Below, piece by piece: positions 1-6,734 of a stretch of DNA of 23,372 nucleotides. The stretch lies in the IMG/VR virus record IMGVR_UViG_3300020183_006139, positions 1 to 23,372 of that record; one strand, written 5' to 3'. Within the stretch, counting starts at the first letter, position 1. Each line of letters begins with the position of its first letter. This DNA comes from a virus. The translations under genes were made by a program, and so were the position numbers. The notes beneath the pieces were generated by a model, which made no database searches, was not told the DNA's origin, and worked only from the letters and a program-made list of their open reading frames with translations.

Positions 1-131
1 AATACATCCATGACTTGATAGAACGCAAGCGTGGTGTCGTTGATGTGGCGACCGACGGCGGGGAAGTGTTGGGTGGTGGCACGGGGGCGGAGATAGTTTC
101 GCTTTTCACGCAACGGGGTTTGGCGGTTTAG
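1..131 (+). CDS. C-terminal fragment of unknown phage protein
   Basis: The reading frame whose codons begin at base 3 is open from the window edge to a TAG at 129-131 and encodes about 42 residues ending in SLFTQRGLAV. The start lies outside the window. The stop overlaps the TAA of the leftward gene that follows, an end-to-end packing seen at several other convergent junctions here, which supports the frame as coding. I do not recognise the family. The Gly-rich stretch (GGEVLGGGTG) is the only visible compositional feature. Confidence 0.5.
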   Translation, partial: YIHDLIERKRGVVDVATDGGEVLGGGTGAEIVSLFTQRGLAV

Positions 132-415
132 TTTCCGTCTAGGAATTTACGGAGTGCTTCCTCGTCATTGAGTTGGTTCGCCTCGGTCTGCGCAACTTTT
201 TGTTCCCACTCGTCTACTGCCCGTTTCTCGTGTTCGTCAAGGAGTTCGGCAACCGACAGTAAAACCTGTATGTCATCGTGACGGAACGGGTGTTGCTCGT
301 CGTTTGTCTCAATTGCGAGGAACATGAGTCGCGACCGTATCGCTTTATGGATTTCCATCATTTGTTGGACAGTAAGTGTGATGTCTCCCGTGTAGGTGCT
401 TGGTTCGTGGTTCAT
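128..415 (-). CDS. Small hypothetical protein, mainly helical
   Basis: This 95-residue product reads from an ATG at 415 and begins MNHEPSTYTG. A GTG at 430 in the same frame would add five residues; neither start has a clear Shine-Dalgarno sequence. The protein is charged and probably mostly alpha-helical (AELLDEHEKRAVDEWEQKVA), with no membrane segment or recognised catalytic motif. It converges on the rightward partial gene, with overlapping stop codons. The family is unknown. Confidence 0.6.
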   Translation of the reverse strand: MNHEPSTYTGDITLTVQQMMEIHKAIRSRLMFLAIETNDEQHPFRHDDIQVLLSVAELLDEHEKRAVDEWEQKVAQTEANQLNDEEALRKFLDGN

Positions 416-450
416 ACTGTTATTACGCACAAGGTGCTCTAGTCTGTGAG

Positions 451-574
451 CCGAAACGGTAGCCCTAACCCACCCGAAACGGTAGCCCCACCAAATAATG
501 TGACGCTCGTCACCCGTGTATCCAATTGGATACCCACCGAAATAAATAAACGCCCACTAGATAAACGCCCACTA
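451..574. repeat. Two direct-repeat pairs and two palindromes upstream of the DUF932 gene
   Basis: The 163-bp divergent gap holds no gene but is highly structured. The 15-mer CCGAAACGGTAGCCC occurs at 451-465 and 474-488. GTGACG-CT-CGTCAC forms an inverted repeat at 500-513. GTATCCAATTGGATAC at 518-533 is a perfect 16-bp palindrome. The 14-mer ATAAACGCCCACTA occurs at 546-559 and 561-574, spaced 15 bp. The last pair overlaps the predicted -35 region of the DUF932 promoter, so these look like operators. Confidence 0.6.
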
Positions 575-586
575 ATCAGATAACAT
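558..586 (+). promoter_or_regulatory. Predicted leaderless promoter for the DUF932 gene
   Basis: TAGATA (558-563) and TAACAT (581-586) are separated by 17 bp. The -10 box ends 7 nt before the ATG at 594, so transcription would start at or next to the start codon. No Shine-Dalgarno sequence is visible. Confidence 0.5.
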
Positions 587-593
587 AGACCGC

Positions 594-1619
594 ATGACAG
601 CAAACATAGAAATCAACAAAGACGGAAAAGCCCGATTCGCCTACGCAGGAGAAGTCCCGTGGCACAAACTTGGCACAAAGATGTACGGTCTTCGCACCGT
701 AGACGAAATGTTGGAAGCATCCCAAGCCGACTACCAAGTCATACTCACCAAAGTTGCCATTGTTGATGACGAAGGAAACCTCATCAGAAACCCTGACGGC
801 ACACCCGTACTCGTAGACGACAGCCGTGCGACCGTGCGTGTGAACGATGACGGGACTTTTGATTCCCTGTCCACCGTAGGCACACGGTACGACGTGCGTC
901 AGAATCGCGAAGTTCTAGAACGGGCGATGGCAGTCGTCGGCGCATCCAAAGGTGACACCGTTATTGACACTTGCGGAGTTCTCAAAGGTGGCGCAAGATT
1001 CTTCGCAACCATTGACCTCGGAACACTCATCATTGACCCGACAGGGGTAAACGACAAAATCGCCCGTTATCTCGTGGTTTCGCACGGACATGACGGACTC
1101 TGGCCGATTCGGTACGCAAACACCGACATCCGTGCGGTCTGCCAAAACACCGTCATCATGGGACTCAAGCAAGCAACCCGTGTATTCACGGCACGGCACA
1201 CCCGTTACGCAGAGGAATACATCCAAACCGCCCAAGAAGCACTCCACATCTCAACCGAGTGGGCGACCAAATTCCGAGAAGAAGCAGAAAAAATGCTCTC
1301 AATTCCAGTCCCGCAGTCTTCCAACCGTGTGGATAAGGTCATTGAGGCGGTCTTTGAGCAACCCGACGCAGACGCAAAGGACATCACCAAGAGAAATTGG
1401 GAAGAAATCAACGGGACTTTGCGTGCGTTGTATGTGAACCCCCGTAACGCTTCGGGTTTCGGTTTTAACGGGTGGAGTATTTACAACACCATCGTTGAGT
1501 ACCTAGACCACCACCGTCGCGGAACATCCGAAGACCGTGCGTTGGCGACGATGGAAGAGCACTCGTGGGTGAACAAGAAGAAAATTGTCGCTCAGAACGC
1601 TGTTCTGTCACTCGCTTAG
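594..1619 (+). CDS. DUF932 phage/plasmid-like protein
   Basis: The 341-residue product carries the signature of the DUF932 (phage/plasmid-like, TIGR03299-type) family. It has VPWHKLGT near residues 21-28, a central VSHGHDGLWPIRYANTDIRAVCQNT block, and a C-terminal GWSIYNTIVEYLDHHR block. The length is typical of the family. These proteins are common in phages and mobile elements; their biochemical function is not established. The ATG at 594 is favoured because a TANNNT -10 box ends 7 nt upstream, and the motif starts soon after the N-terminus. The next gene follows in the same direction after 38 nt. Confidence 0.9.
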   Translation: MTANIEINKDGKARFAYAGEVPWHKLGTKMYGLRTVDEMLEASQADYQVILTKVAIVDDEGNLIRNPDGTPVLVDDSRATVRVNDDGTFDSLSTVGTRYDVRQNREVLERAMAVVGASKGDTVIDTCGVLKGGARFFATIDLGTLIIDPTGVNDKIARYLVVSHGHDGLWPIRYANTDIRAVCQNTVIMGLKQATRVFTARHTRYAEEYIQTAQEALHISTEWATKFREEAEKMLSIPVPQSSNRVDKVIEAVFEQPDADAKDITKRNWEEINGTLRALYVNPRNASGFGFNGWSIYNTIVEYLDHHRRGTSEDRALATMEEHSWVNKKKIVAQNAVLSLA

Positions 1620-1657
1620 AAACTGAGCAACAACAACAAGAGTGGTAATCTTGGTGA

Positions 1658-2176
1658 GTGGCGCACCAAGACCCGTTTGACTACGAAGCGGAAGACGAGG
1701 AGAACGATGACGACCCAACCGAATTGGAATTGCCATCCGAACTACCCGTTCCGCACGCACATCTCTATGACTTGTTCCTATTCATGTCAAAGTCAAGCGA
1801 TGAACAGGATTCGGTCATGAACCTTATTCGTTACCACATGAACGAACTGTACGACGCGTTTGAGGATGATTATCCCGAACGGGACTTGGAGACTCTCGGT
1901 GGTGATGTCGTTGCCTATCTTTGCCGACGGCACAAATGGAATGTTGAGTTGTTGTGGGATAGGAAAGACGCCGAAGAAATGTTGTTCCGAAAATACAATT
2001 CTTACGACCCGAACATTTGGGAAAAGATTATGGACACCGAAGCGTTGCGAGACATGCACCGTTCCGTGTACGAGGTTACTCAGAAATACCTGTCTGACGC
2101 AATAGAGGAAGTCATCTCCCCAAACGACCACAAGAAACGGAAACCAAGATTCGGCAAACGCCGAGGAAACCGCTAA
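1658..2176 (+). CDS. Acidic hypothetical phage protein
   Basis: A GTG start at 1658 gives 172 residues. The N-terminal 30 residues are strongly acidic (EAEDEENDDDPTELELP), the centre is probably helical, and the last 15 residues are strongly basic (KKRKPRFGKRRGNR). This bipolar charge distribution could suit a nucleic-acid or protein-scaffold role, but no domain is recognised. It lies downstream of DUF932 in the same direction and may be cotranscribed. Its TAA overlaps the stop of the convergent leftward gene by 3 nt. Confidence 0.65.
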   Translation: MAHQDPFDYEAEDEENDDDPTELELPSELPVPHAHLYDLFLFMSKSSDEQDSVMNLIRYHMNELYDAFEDDYPERDLETLGGDVVAYLCRRHKWNVELLWDRKDAEEMLFRKYNSYDPNIWEKIMDTEALRDMHRSVYEVTQKYLSDAIEEVISPNDHKKRKPRFGKRRGNR

Positions 2177-2433
2177 CCAACCAACTCTCTGAGTAGCGTT
2201 CGCTCAAACGACACCTGTAACTGTGCGTGCCACCGAGCGACATCCAACATGCGGTCTCGTATCACCAACAACTTCGGGTTCGCTTTGTACGGGACTACGG
2301 CGACGGGAGACTTGTTTGAGAACAAGCACGGCTCTGACTCAGCCATCAGTTTGATGAGAAGCGAAGGCTGAACATTTGTGGTCTTCTTCTCCCTCTCGTA
2401 CTCCTCTATGTCGTGAGTATCCCTGCTTGTCAT
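2173..2433 (-). CDS. Small hypothetical protein, coupled to the upstream membrane protein
   Basis: An ATG at 2433 gives 86 residues beginning MTSRDTHDIEEYERE. A longer reading back to a TTG near 2574 is possible in this frame. The shorter start is preferred because its ATG shares one base with the TGA of the 55-aa membrane-protein gene upstream (TGATG), a translational-coupling arrangement used elsewhere in the window. The N-terminus is charged and the C-terminal half is hydrophobic/basic (PKLLVIRDRMLDVARWHAQL). There is no recognised family. It is the last gene of a three-gene leftward cassette. Confidence 0.6.
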   Translation of the reverse strand: MTSRDTHDIEEYEREKKTTNVQPSLLIKLMAESEPCLFSNKSPVAVVPYKANPKLLVIRDRMLDVARWHAQLQVSFERTLLRELVG

Positions 2434-2600
2434 CAGAAGTTGTTCCCGATACACGACGACATGAAAGCACCCATGAATACGAAGTAGAGTATGATTCCAC
2501 CCGCAAGCAAATACTTGCCGAAAGTCCTGTACTTCCTGATGTAACTTATCTCGTTCCTTGTCGGCATAACCCAACTACCCCATCTTTCTTCACTCGTCAT
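2433..2600 (-). CDS. 55-aa single-pass membrane protein
   Basis: An ATG at 2600 overlaps the stop of the upstream leftward gene as ATGA, and the frame runs 55 codons to a TGA that overlaps the next gene's ATG as TGATG. The N-terminal half is polar and basic (about residues 12-30 include RNEISYIRKYRTFGK). A hydrophobic stretch follows (LLAGGIILYFVFMGAFM, about residues 31-47), then a short tail, SSCIGNNF. This predicts one transmembrane helix, possibly N-in by the positive-inside rule. Both coupled junctions and the clean hydrophobic segment support it over a longer competing frame. The function is unknown; small phage membrane proteins include lysis, exclusion and anti-host factors, but nothing here decides among them. 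Confidence 0.6.
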   Translation of the reverse strand: MTSEERWGSWVMPTRNEISYIRKYRTFGKYLLAGGIILYFVFMGAFMSSCIGNNF

Positions 2601-2878
2601 GCTTCGTCACCGATTACTTCCTCGTACTCATCTTCACTCAACGGGTCGCCCTCATCGTACGAAAGGTTGGCTGTCAAACGGGTAGTCCCGTCTTCCTCGG
2701 ATACTGAAGTTACCTCAAAAGCGAAGGTGTCCAAGATGAGGTTTGCGACCTGTGCGAAGTCGGTCTCCATGTCGGCTATTTCTTCGTCGGGAGTTTCATC
2801 ATCTACAGCCAAACTGACCAAGATTTCGGTGATTAGTTCGTGGATTTCTAAACGGACTTCGTGCGCTGTTTTAGCCAT
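2597..2878 (-). CDS. Acidic hypothetical protein
   Basis: This is a 93-residue, very acidic protein (for example DDETPDEEIADMETD and DEGDPLSEDEYEEVIGDEA) from an ATG at 2878. A TANNNT box (TAGGCT) ends 7 nt upstream of the ATG, hinting at a leaderless message, but no good -35 is visible. It is the first gene of the leftward three-gene cassette and diverges from SSB. A longer opposite-strand frame across this region was rejected in favour of this coupled set. Such acidic small phage proteins can be DNA mimics; that is speculation without a recognised family. Confidence 0.65.
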   Translation of the reverse strand: MAKTAHEVRLEIHELITEILVSLAVDDETPDEEIADMETDFAQVANLILDTFAFEVTSVSEEDGTTRLTANLSYDEGDPLSEDEYEEVIGDEA

Positions 2879-2942
2879 GTGGGACAGCCTAACAGGTGCT
2901 AGGGTGGAGTTGTAGCCCCAAATCGGGACTGCGAATCACACT

Positions 2943-2948
2943 AGGAGG
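2943..2948 (+). promoter_or_regulatory. Strong Shine-Dalgarno for SSB
   Basis: A perfect AGGAGG lies 9 nt upstream of the ATG at 2958. It stands out because many genes in this window have no Shine-Dalgarno sequence and depend on coupling or leaderless starts; SSB is probably highly translated. Confidence 0.85.
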
Positions 2949-2957
2949 ATACGAAGT

Positions 2958-3413
2958 ATGTCAGGTTCACCCGTAACACTCGTCGGCAACATCACAGCCG
3001 ACCCGAAGTTGGAGTACCTCAACAACGGCGCAGGAAAACTCACTTTCTCTGTTGCCGTGAATCATTATTGGACTGACCAAAGTGGCGAGAAGCAAGAAAA
3101 AACATCTTTCTTCAACATCGTTGCGTGGCGCACCCTCGCTGAAGACGGCGGAAATGTTCTCGCAAAGGGAAGCAAGGTCGTCGTAACGGGTCGCTTGGAA
3201 CAGCGTTCGTGGGAAGATAAGGAAGGGCAGAAACGCTCAACCATTGAGGTTGTCGCTGACAACATCGGTCTTTCTGTTTATGGTATTGACACCTACACCA
3301 AGAAAGTGAAGGAAACGGGTGCGAAGTCGGAAACGACTCCGAAGCCTCGCACGGTTACCCCGAAGAAACAGGCTCAGCCCGCTTTGGTTTCTGAAGAAGA
3401 AGAACCGTTCTAG
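2958..3413 (+). CDS. ssb: Single-stranded DNA-binding protein
   Basis: The 151-residue protein has the SSB OB-fold: N-terminal PVTLVGNITADPKLEYL, central KTSFFNIVAWRTLAE, then GSKVVVTGRLEQRSWEDKEG and IEVVADNIG. A basic, low-complexity linker (about residues 115-140) leads to an acidic tail ending EEEEPF, equivalent to the DDIPF-type C-terminal peptide that binds replication partners in bacterial SSBs. It coats ssDNA during replication and recombination in the host cytoplasm. Length and architecture are normal. It stands alone between two leftward operons, with its own strong ribosome-binding site, and its stop overlaps that of the convergent RHH gene. Confidence 0.95.
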   Translation: MSGSPVTLVGNITADPKLEYLNNGAGKLTFSVAVNHYWTDQSGEKQEKTSFFNIVAWRTLAEDGGNVLAKGSKVVVTGRLEQRSWEDKEGQKRSTIEVVADNIGLSVYGIDTYTKKVKETGAKSETTPKPRTVTPKKQAQPALVSEEEEPF

Positions 3414-3583
3414 ATTCCCGTAGCAACGAAAAGTATCCCTCGGACTAACTCTCCGACTGTCACGCCTTTGCTGTCTGCGATGGTCTTCAGTTTGTTCAGT
3501 TGGTTCGTGGTGACTTTGACGCTCAGCGTTTTGTTTGCGCTTTGCTTTCCTGTCATGTCTACGGTTCTCGGTCTGCCTTTCAT
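3410..3583 (-). CDS. Small ribbon-helix-helix DNA-binding protein
   Basis: The ATG at 3583 overlaps the previous gene's stop as ATGA and gives 57 residues. The second half fits an Arc/CopG-type ribbon-helix-helix: a beta strand (KTLSVKVTTNQLNKL), then two helices with a turn (KTIADSKGVTVGELVRGIL). The N-terminal dozen residues are basic. RHH proteins of this size usually dimerise and bind operators. It ends the leftward metallophosphatase operon, so it may autoregulate it, but no toxin partner is evident. A longer N-terminal extension in this frame would overlap the upstream gene extensively and is unlikely. Confidence 0.7.
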   Translation of the reverse strand: MKGRPRTVDMTGKQSANKTLSVKVTTNQLNKLKTIADSKGVTVGELVRGILFVATGI

Positions 3584-3906
3584 GCTTCCACCTCGTTGTT
3601 GCTCGTTGCGTACTCTTCGCTTTTTAGCAGACGAGAGGGTGTGTAGATGATTTCTTTCGTTTGCTTGCTGTCGGTGCGACGAAGCGGGATAACCGTACAC
3701 CTTACACCGAAGGGGAGTTTGGTGCGTATCCACTCGCTCGCTTCCGCACCGTCACGGAACGGACCGAACAAAACGAGTTCCATGTCGGGTTGCGAGATGT
3801 AGATAACGCACCAAGTGTTGCGATACCTCGCTGAAATCTCTTCAGCGAAGTCCGCAAAGTTCGGTGCTAGACGCATTTGTTCGTCGTTTCTATCCAACTC
3901 AGACAT
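3580..3906 (-). CDS. Hypothetical protein
   Basis: This is a 108-residue product from an ATG at 3906 that overlaps the metallophosphatase stop by 8 nt. The central part (WCVIYISQPDMELVLFGPF followed by DGAEASEWIRTKLPFG) has a beta-beta-alpha pattern often seen in small phage proteins; no catalytic motif is visible. Its stop overlaps the ATG of the following RHH gene. The family is not recognised. Confidence 0.65.
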   Translation of the reverse strand: MSELDRNDEQMRLAPNFADFAEEISARYRNTWCVIYISQPDMELVLFGPFRDGAEASEWIRTKLPFGVRCTVIPLRRTDSKQTKEIIYTPSRLLKSEEYATSNNEVEA

Positions 3907-4648
3907 CTAGCACCAAGTAACTTTCCTTGCCCATGCCGTCACGACCTAGCACATCTACTTTGATTTCATCGTTGATGTACCACTCTTCTCGTGTGTGGTG
4001 ATGACCGCACACTACCTGACAAGGGGTAACTTTTTGTACGAGTTCGCTGATGAGCGCACGCTGTGACACGCTGACAGGAATCTCATCTTTGTACGAGATT
4101 TCCTTGCCAAGTGGTGCTTCGTGTGTTACCAAGATGTCCACTTGCTCGTCACTCACTTCGTCAATGTGAAACGGGTTGATGAGTTCGCCTCTCCACCACG
4201 ATTCGCCCTCTACGCGCTGTTTCCAATCCACGCTGTACGCACCGCCGTAGCCCATGAAGATTTGGTCTCCGATTTGGAAACGACAGCCTCGTGGAATCCA
4301 TTGACACCACTCGTTTGGTGTGTCAATAGGTGCTGAGTCACCGTACAGTTGTACGAGGTCGTGGAGTATGTCGTGGTTCTCGTGATTACCGTCTACCCAC
4401 AGGAACTTGATGTTGTTCTTCTCTGCGAGTGACGCAACCAAGTTCACGAACTTCTCGCCTCTCGGTATGTGTACCCAATAACCGAAGTCGCCACAAGCGA
4501 TGATGTGCGTACAGCCGTGCTTGCGTGCCTCTGCGAATACATACTTAGCGTGGTGTTCGTCGCCGTGTATGTCGCCCGCAAACAAGACACGCTGAGCGGT
4601 GTAGCCCTCGTGGTCTAGGTTCGGGATTATGTTTAGTAATGTTTCCAT
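3899..4648 (-). CDS. Calcineurin-like metallophosphatase
   Basis: Starting at ATG 4648, the 249-residue protein has the ordered metal-binding motifs of calcineurin-like phosphoesterases. These are GDIHG (residues 25-29), a following GDFG, GNHE, a TH (VTHEAP) and GHHHT near the C-terminus. The family hydrolyses phosphomono- or diesters with two metal ions; the phage substrate could be a nucleotide, nucleic acid or protein phosphate. A start 37 codons upstream is in frame but would run through the promoter; the ATG at 4648 sits 7 nt after a -10 box, which supports it. It heads a leftward operon with a hypothetical and an RHH protein. Confidence 0.88.
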   Translation of the reverse strand: METLLNIIPNLDHEGYTAQRVLFAGDIHGDEHHAKYVFAEARKHGCTHIIACGDFGYWVHIPRGEKFVNLVASLAEKNNIKFLWVDGNHENHDILHDLVQLYGDSAPIDTPNEWCQWIPRGCRFQIGDQIFMGYGGAYSVDWKQRVEGESWWRGELINPFHIDEVSDEQVDILVTHEAPLGKEISYKDEIPVSVSQRALISELVQKVTPCQVVCGHHHTREEWYINDEIKVDVLGRDGMGKESYLVLDV

Positions 4649-4655
4649 ACCTACT

Positions 4656-4684
4656 ATCGTAGTACCTAAATGGCGGTTTGTCAA
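4656..4684 (-). promoter_or_regulatory. Leaderless sigma70-type promoter for the metallophosphatase operon
   Basis: On the minus strand, a perfect TTGACA (4684-4679) is separated by 17 bp from TACGAT (4661-4656). The -10 box ends 7 nt before the ATG at 4648, so the first transcribed base should be at or next to the start codon. Confidence 0.75.
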
Positions 4685-4750
4685 GGGGACTTTTGTCACA
4701 CCTAAATACCCCTTTCGGGCGCAAAACCCGTAGTGAAGTAATCTAGTGAA

Positions 4751-5194
4751 ATGCCCCAAAAAGTCTCGGAATTGACAAAAGCACTCAACGGGCTATTCCC
4801 CGAAGAAATCCGCCAATTAGTGACCGCCGTGTACCAAGACGGAGACATTGACGAGAACGAAGAGGGCGTTCAGGAATACCTACCACCGAAATACTGCGTT
4901 GATGTCATACTCGCAGTAGCGGGACTAGCCCAAGACCCTACGGTCAGCAGTCTTGACCAAACCTCGGCGTGGATACGGGAGCAAGTTGAGTGGCAAACCC
5001 GTGCGATGAAAGCCATGAAGTCGCTCAACGAATACGACCCGATGTCCGCAGAGGAAGCCATCAAAGGGAATTTCCCCACATGGTTCAGAGAAGGTTTTGC
5101 CCCGAAACTCAACTACTTGTGGTCTAGCGGGTTGGAGAAATCAGTTTTGGAAGCAGAAACATGGTTGAGTAACGCCAAAGCAAACCCGTCATGA
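4751..5194 (+). CDS. Hypothetical phage protein
   Basis: This is a 147-residue, moderately acidic and probably alpha-helical protein (for example SELTKALNGLFPEEIRQLVTAVY; later WIREQVEWQTRAMKAMKSLNEYD). No family is recognised. The ATG at 4751 is preceded by a possible TAATCT -10 box ending 6 nt upstream but no convincing -35. It opens the rightward block that runs through ParB, and its TGA overlaps the next gene's ATG as ATGA. Confidence 0.65.
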   Translation: MPQKVSELTKALNGLFPEEIRQLVTAVYQDGDIDENEEGVQEYLPPKYCVDVILAVAGLAQDPTVSSLDQTSAWIREQVEWQTRAMKAMKSLNEYDPMSAEEAIKGNFPTWFREGFAPKLNYLWSSGLEKSVLEAETWLSNAKANPS

Positions 5195-5562
5195 GCGACT
5201 CACCCGAAGACAACATCGTTCCCGAAATGGAAAGAGTCGCAAAAAAGTTAGTCCCGTCTCGTAAGAAGATTCAGGGAACAAGCGAAGGCGAACCCGCACA
5301 AAGCCAAATTCTGATTCGGGCAACGAAAGAAGACCACGAACTCATAAAGCGCGCCGCGGAACACGAAGGCAAATCCATGTCGGAGTTCGTGAGGGAAGTG
5401 GCGGTCACGAAAGCGAGAGACATCGTTGAGTGTCAACACCCGTTGAGTCATAGGATAATCTACCCGTGGGCAGAGTTTTGTCTCAAATGTGGGAAACGAC
5501 TGAAAGACGGTGACGGTCTAACTTACAGAACATCCCGTGTTCGCCGTGAAAAAAAGAAATAA
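5191..5562 (+). CDS. Ribbon-helix-helix protein with C-terminal zinc ribbon
   Basis: This 123-residue protein starts in an ATGA overlap. After a polar N-terminus it shows an RHH/DUF1778-like segment, with strand SQILIRATKEDHELIKRAA and second helix GKSMSEFVREVAVTKARDI (about residues 38-78). A short C-terminal metal-binding module follows: C-x-H in VECQHP and C-x-x-C in FCLKCGKRL. The tail is very basic (RRVRREKKK-like). RHH domains bind operators as dimers; an added zinc ribbon could widen or alter DNA or RNA contact. It is encoded just before HNH and RuvC-like nucleases. Confidence 0.7.
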   Translation: MSDSPEDNIVPEMERVAKKLVPSRKKIQGTSEGEPAQSQILIRATKEDHELIKRAAEHEGKSMSEFVREVAVTKARDIVECQHPLSHRIIYPWAEFCLKCGKRLKDGDGLTYRTSRVRREKKK

Positions 5563-5884
5563 ACCACTCAAACGAACCCCGTTACGGAAGCGTTCGCAGA
5601 AACGGGAGAAATTGTATGAAACTCGCCGTGAGTTGGTGTCGGGACTGTTGGCGAAACACCCGTACTGTCAGGCGTGCGTTGTGTTCGCACAGTACGACGG
5701 CAAGGTCACTTTTGTTCAGCGCAAATCTCAGGATGTTCACGAAATAATCCGAAGGTCGCAAGGCGGAAGCATCGTAGATGAAGCGAACTGTTTGGCGGTT
5801 TGTCGCCCGTGCCACAGACGCATCGGCGATTACCCGCAGTTGGCTTTTGAGTTGGGGTTGGCGAAACACGGGTGGGAACGGTGA
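5537..5884 (+). CDS. HNH endonuclease
   Basis: The 115-residue protein has a canonical zinc-bearing HNH arrangement: CQAC (C44, C47), the H of DVHEII (H68), N84 and CRPCH (C89, C92, H93). The basic N-terminus (KPLKRTPLRKRS) is typical of small phage HNH proteins. The GTG at 5537 is used here; a second GTG at 5546 would remove three residues. Both starts lie inside the end of the preceding gene. Free-standing HNH enzymes in phages nick or cut DNA and some assist terminase or recombination. The adjacency to a RuvC-like nuclease suggests a DNA-processing module. Confidence 0.88.
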   Translation: MFAVKKRNKPLKRTPLRKRSQKREKLYETRRELVSGLLAKHPYCQACVVFAQYDGKVTFVQRKSQDVHEIIRRSQGGSIVDEANCLAVCRPCHRRIGDYPQLAFELGLAKHGWER

Positions 5885-6393
5885 ACACGCTCGGACTTGA
5901 CTTGTCGCTCACCTCAACGGGTGTCTCATACGGCGGTGTTACGGACAGTATTCGCCCAAACACCCGTGGTGCTGAACGGCTCATTGAGGTCAGAGACAAA
6001 GTGATGGCGGTGTGCGAAGGGCAACGCATCCAACTTGTCGCCATAGAGAACTACTCCTACATGTCCCGCTACTCGCAGGCACACAGCATCGGTGAACTTG
6101 GCGGTGTCGTCAGGGTCGCCTTGTACGAACGGAAAATCCCGTTCGTCGTAATTCCTCCGACTTGCCGTGCGAAGTTCGCGACGGGGAAAGGAAACGCAGG
6201 AAAAGTTCAGGTTATGGAGGAAATCACCCGTATGACGGGCATCGTGTGGGAAGGAAATGACGCAGATGACCGTTGCGACGCTTGGGTTTTGGAACAAATG
6301 TTGCTTGCCAAGTTGGGTTTGAGTTCATACACTTGGAATACGGAACAACTAAAAGGTTTAGGTGGCGTAGAGTGGGAGACGGCGGGACTATGA
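5881..6393 (+). CDS. RuvC-like Holliday-junction resolvase
   Basis: The GTG at 5881 overlaps the HNH stop as GTGA and gives 170 residues. The RNase H-fold catalytic acids are placed as in RuvC: D7 in TLGLDLS, E56 in VAIENYS, and D130/D133 in DADDRCDAW near residue 130. There is also a conserved-looking GKGNAGK loop before the last motif. The family resolves or trims branched DNA before packaging or during recombination. A GTG nine bases upstream is possible but loses the overlap logic seen at the neighbours. Its TGA overlaps the next ATG. Confidence 0.85.
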   Translation: MNTLGLDLSLTSTGVSYGGVTDSIRPNTRGAERLIEVRDKVMAVCEGQRIQLVAIENYSYMSRYSQAHSIGELGGVVRVALYERKIPFVVIPPTCRAKFATGKGNAGKVQVMEEITRMTGIVWEGNDADDRCDAWVLEQMLLAKLGLSSYTWNTEQLKGLGGVEWETAGL

Positions 6394-6734
6394 CGAGAAC
6401 AACACCCATCAGTCAGGTTGATGTTGAGCGTGAAATCTTGCGTTTGATGACCATGTTGGAAGAGGAAACTGAGGCGTTTGAGGCGTTGAGTCTTGACTGC
6501 GCCAAAAAGGAAGCGTTGATGAAAGCGAATTGGGCGAAAGAGTATCTGTCGGCAAAGGGGTCAATAAAAGAACGGGAAGCGTGGGCTGACTACAAACTGT
6601 CCGACGAGGTGTATGGTTACAAGATAGCGGAGGCTTTGGTAAAATCGAAGCGAGAAAAATTGTTGTCAGTTCGTGCGTCGCTTGACTCACTAAGAACTCT
6701 CAACGCCAATGTGAGAGTTCAGGTGGTTCCGTGA
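6390..6734 (+). CDS. Helical/coiled-coil hypothetical phage protein
   Basis: The ATG at 6390 (ATGA overlap with the resolvase) gives 114 residues. The protein is almost wholly predicted helix, with heptad-like runs (EREILRLMTMLEEETEAFEAL and EALVKSKREKLLSVRASLDSL). It resembles small coiled-coil proteins found beside recombination nucleases in actinophages, but I cannot name a family. The unusual 39-codon in-frame extension upstream was rejected because it lies inside the resolvase gene. The next gene starts in a GTGA overlap. Confidence 0.7.
   Translation: MTRTTPISQVDVEREILRLMTMLEEETEAFEALSLDCAKKEALMKANWAKEYLSAKGSIKEREAWADYKLSDEVYGYKIAEALVKSKREKLLSVRASLDSLRTLNANVRVQVVP

Noticed and set aside
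2376-2915. A 179-codon rightward ORF
   Set aside because: It opposes three leftward frames joined by ATGA and TGATG overlaps, and its product is Ser/Thr-rich in a way typical of an antisense frame.
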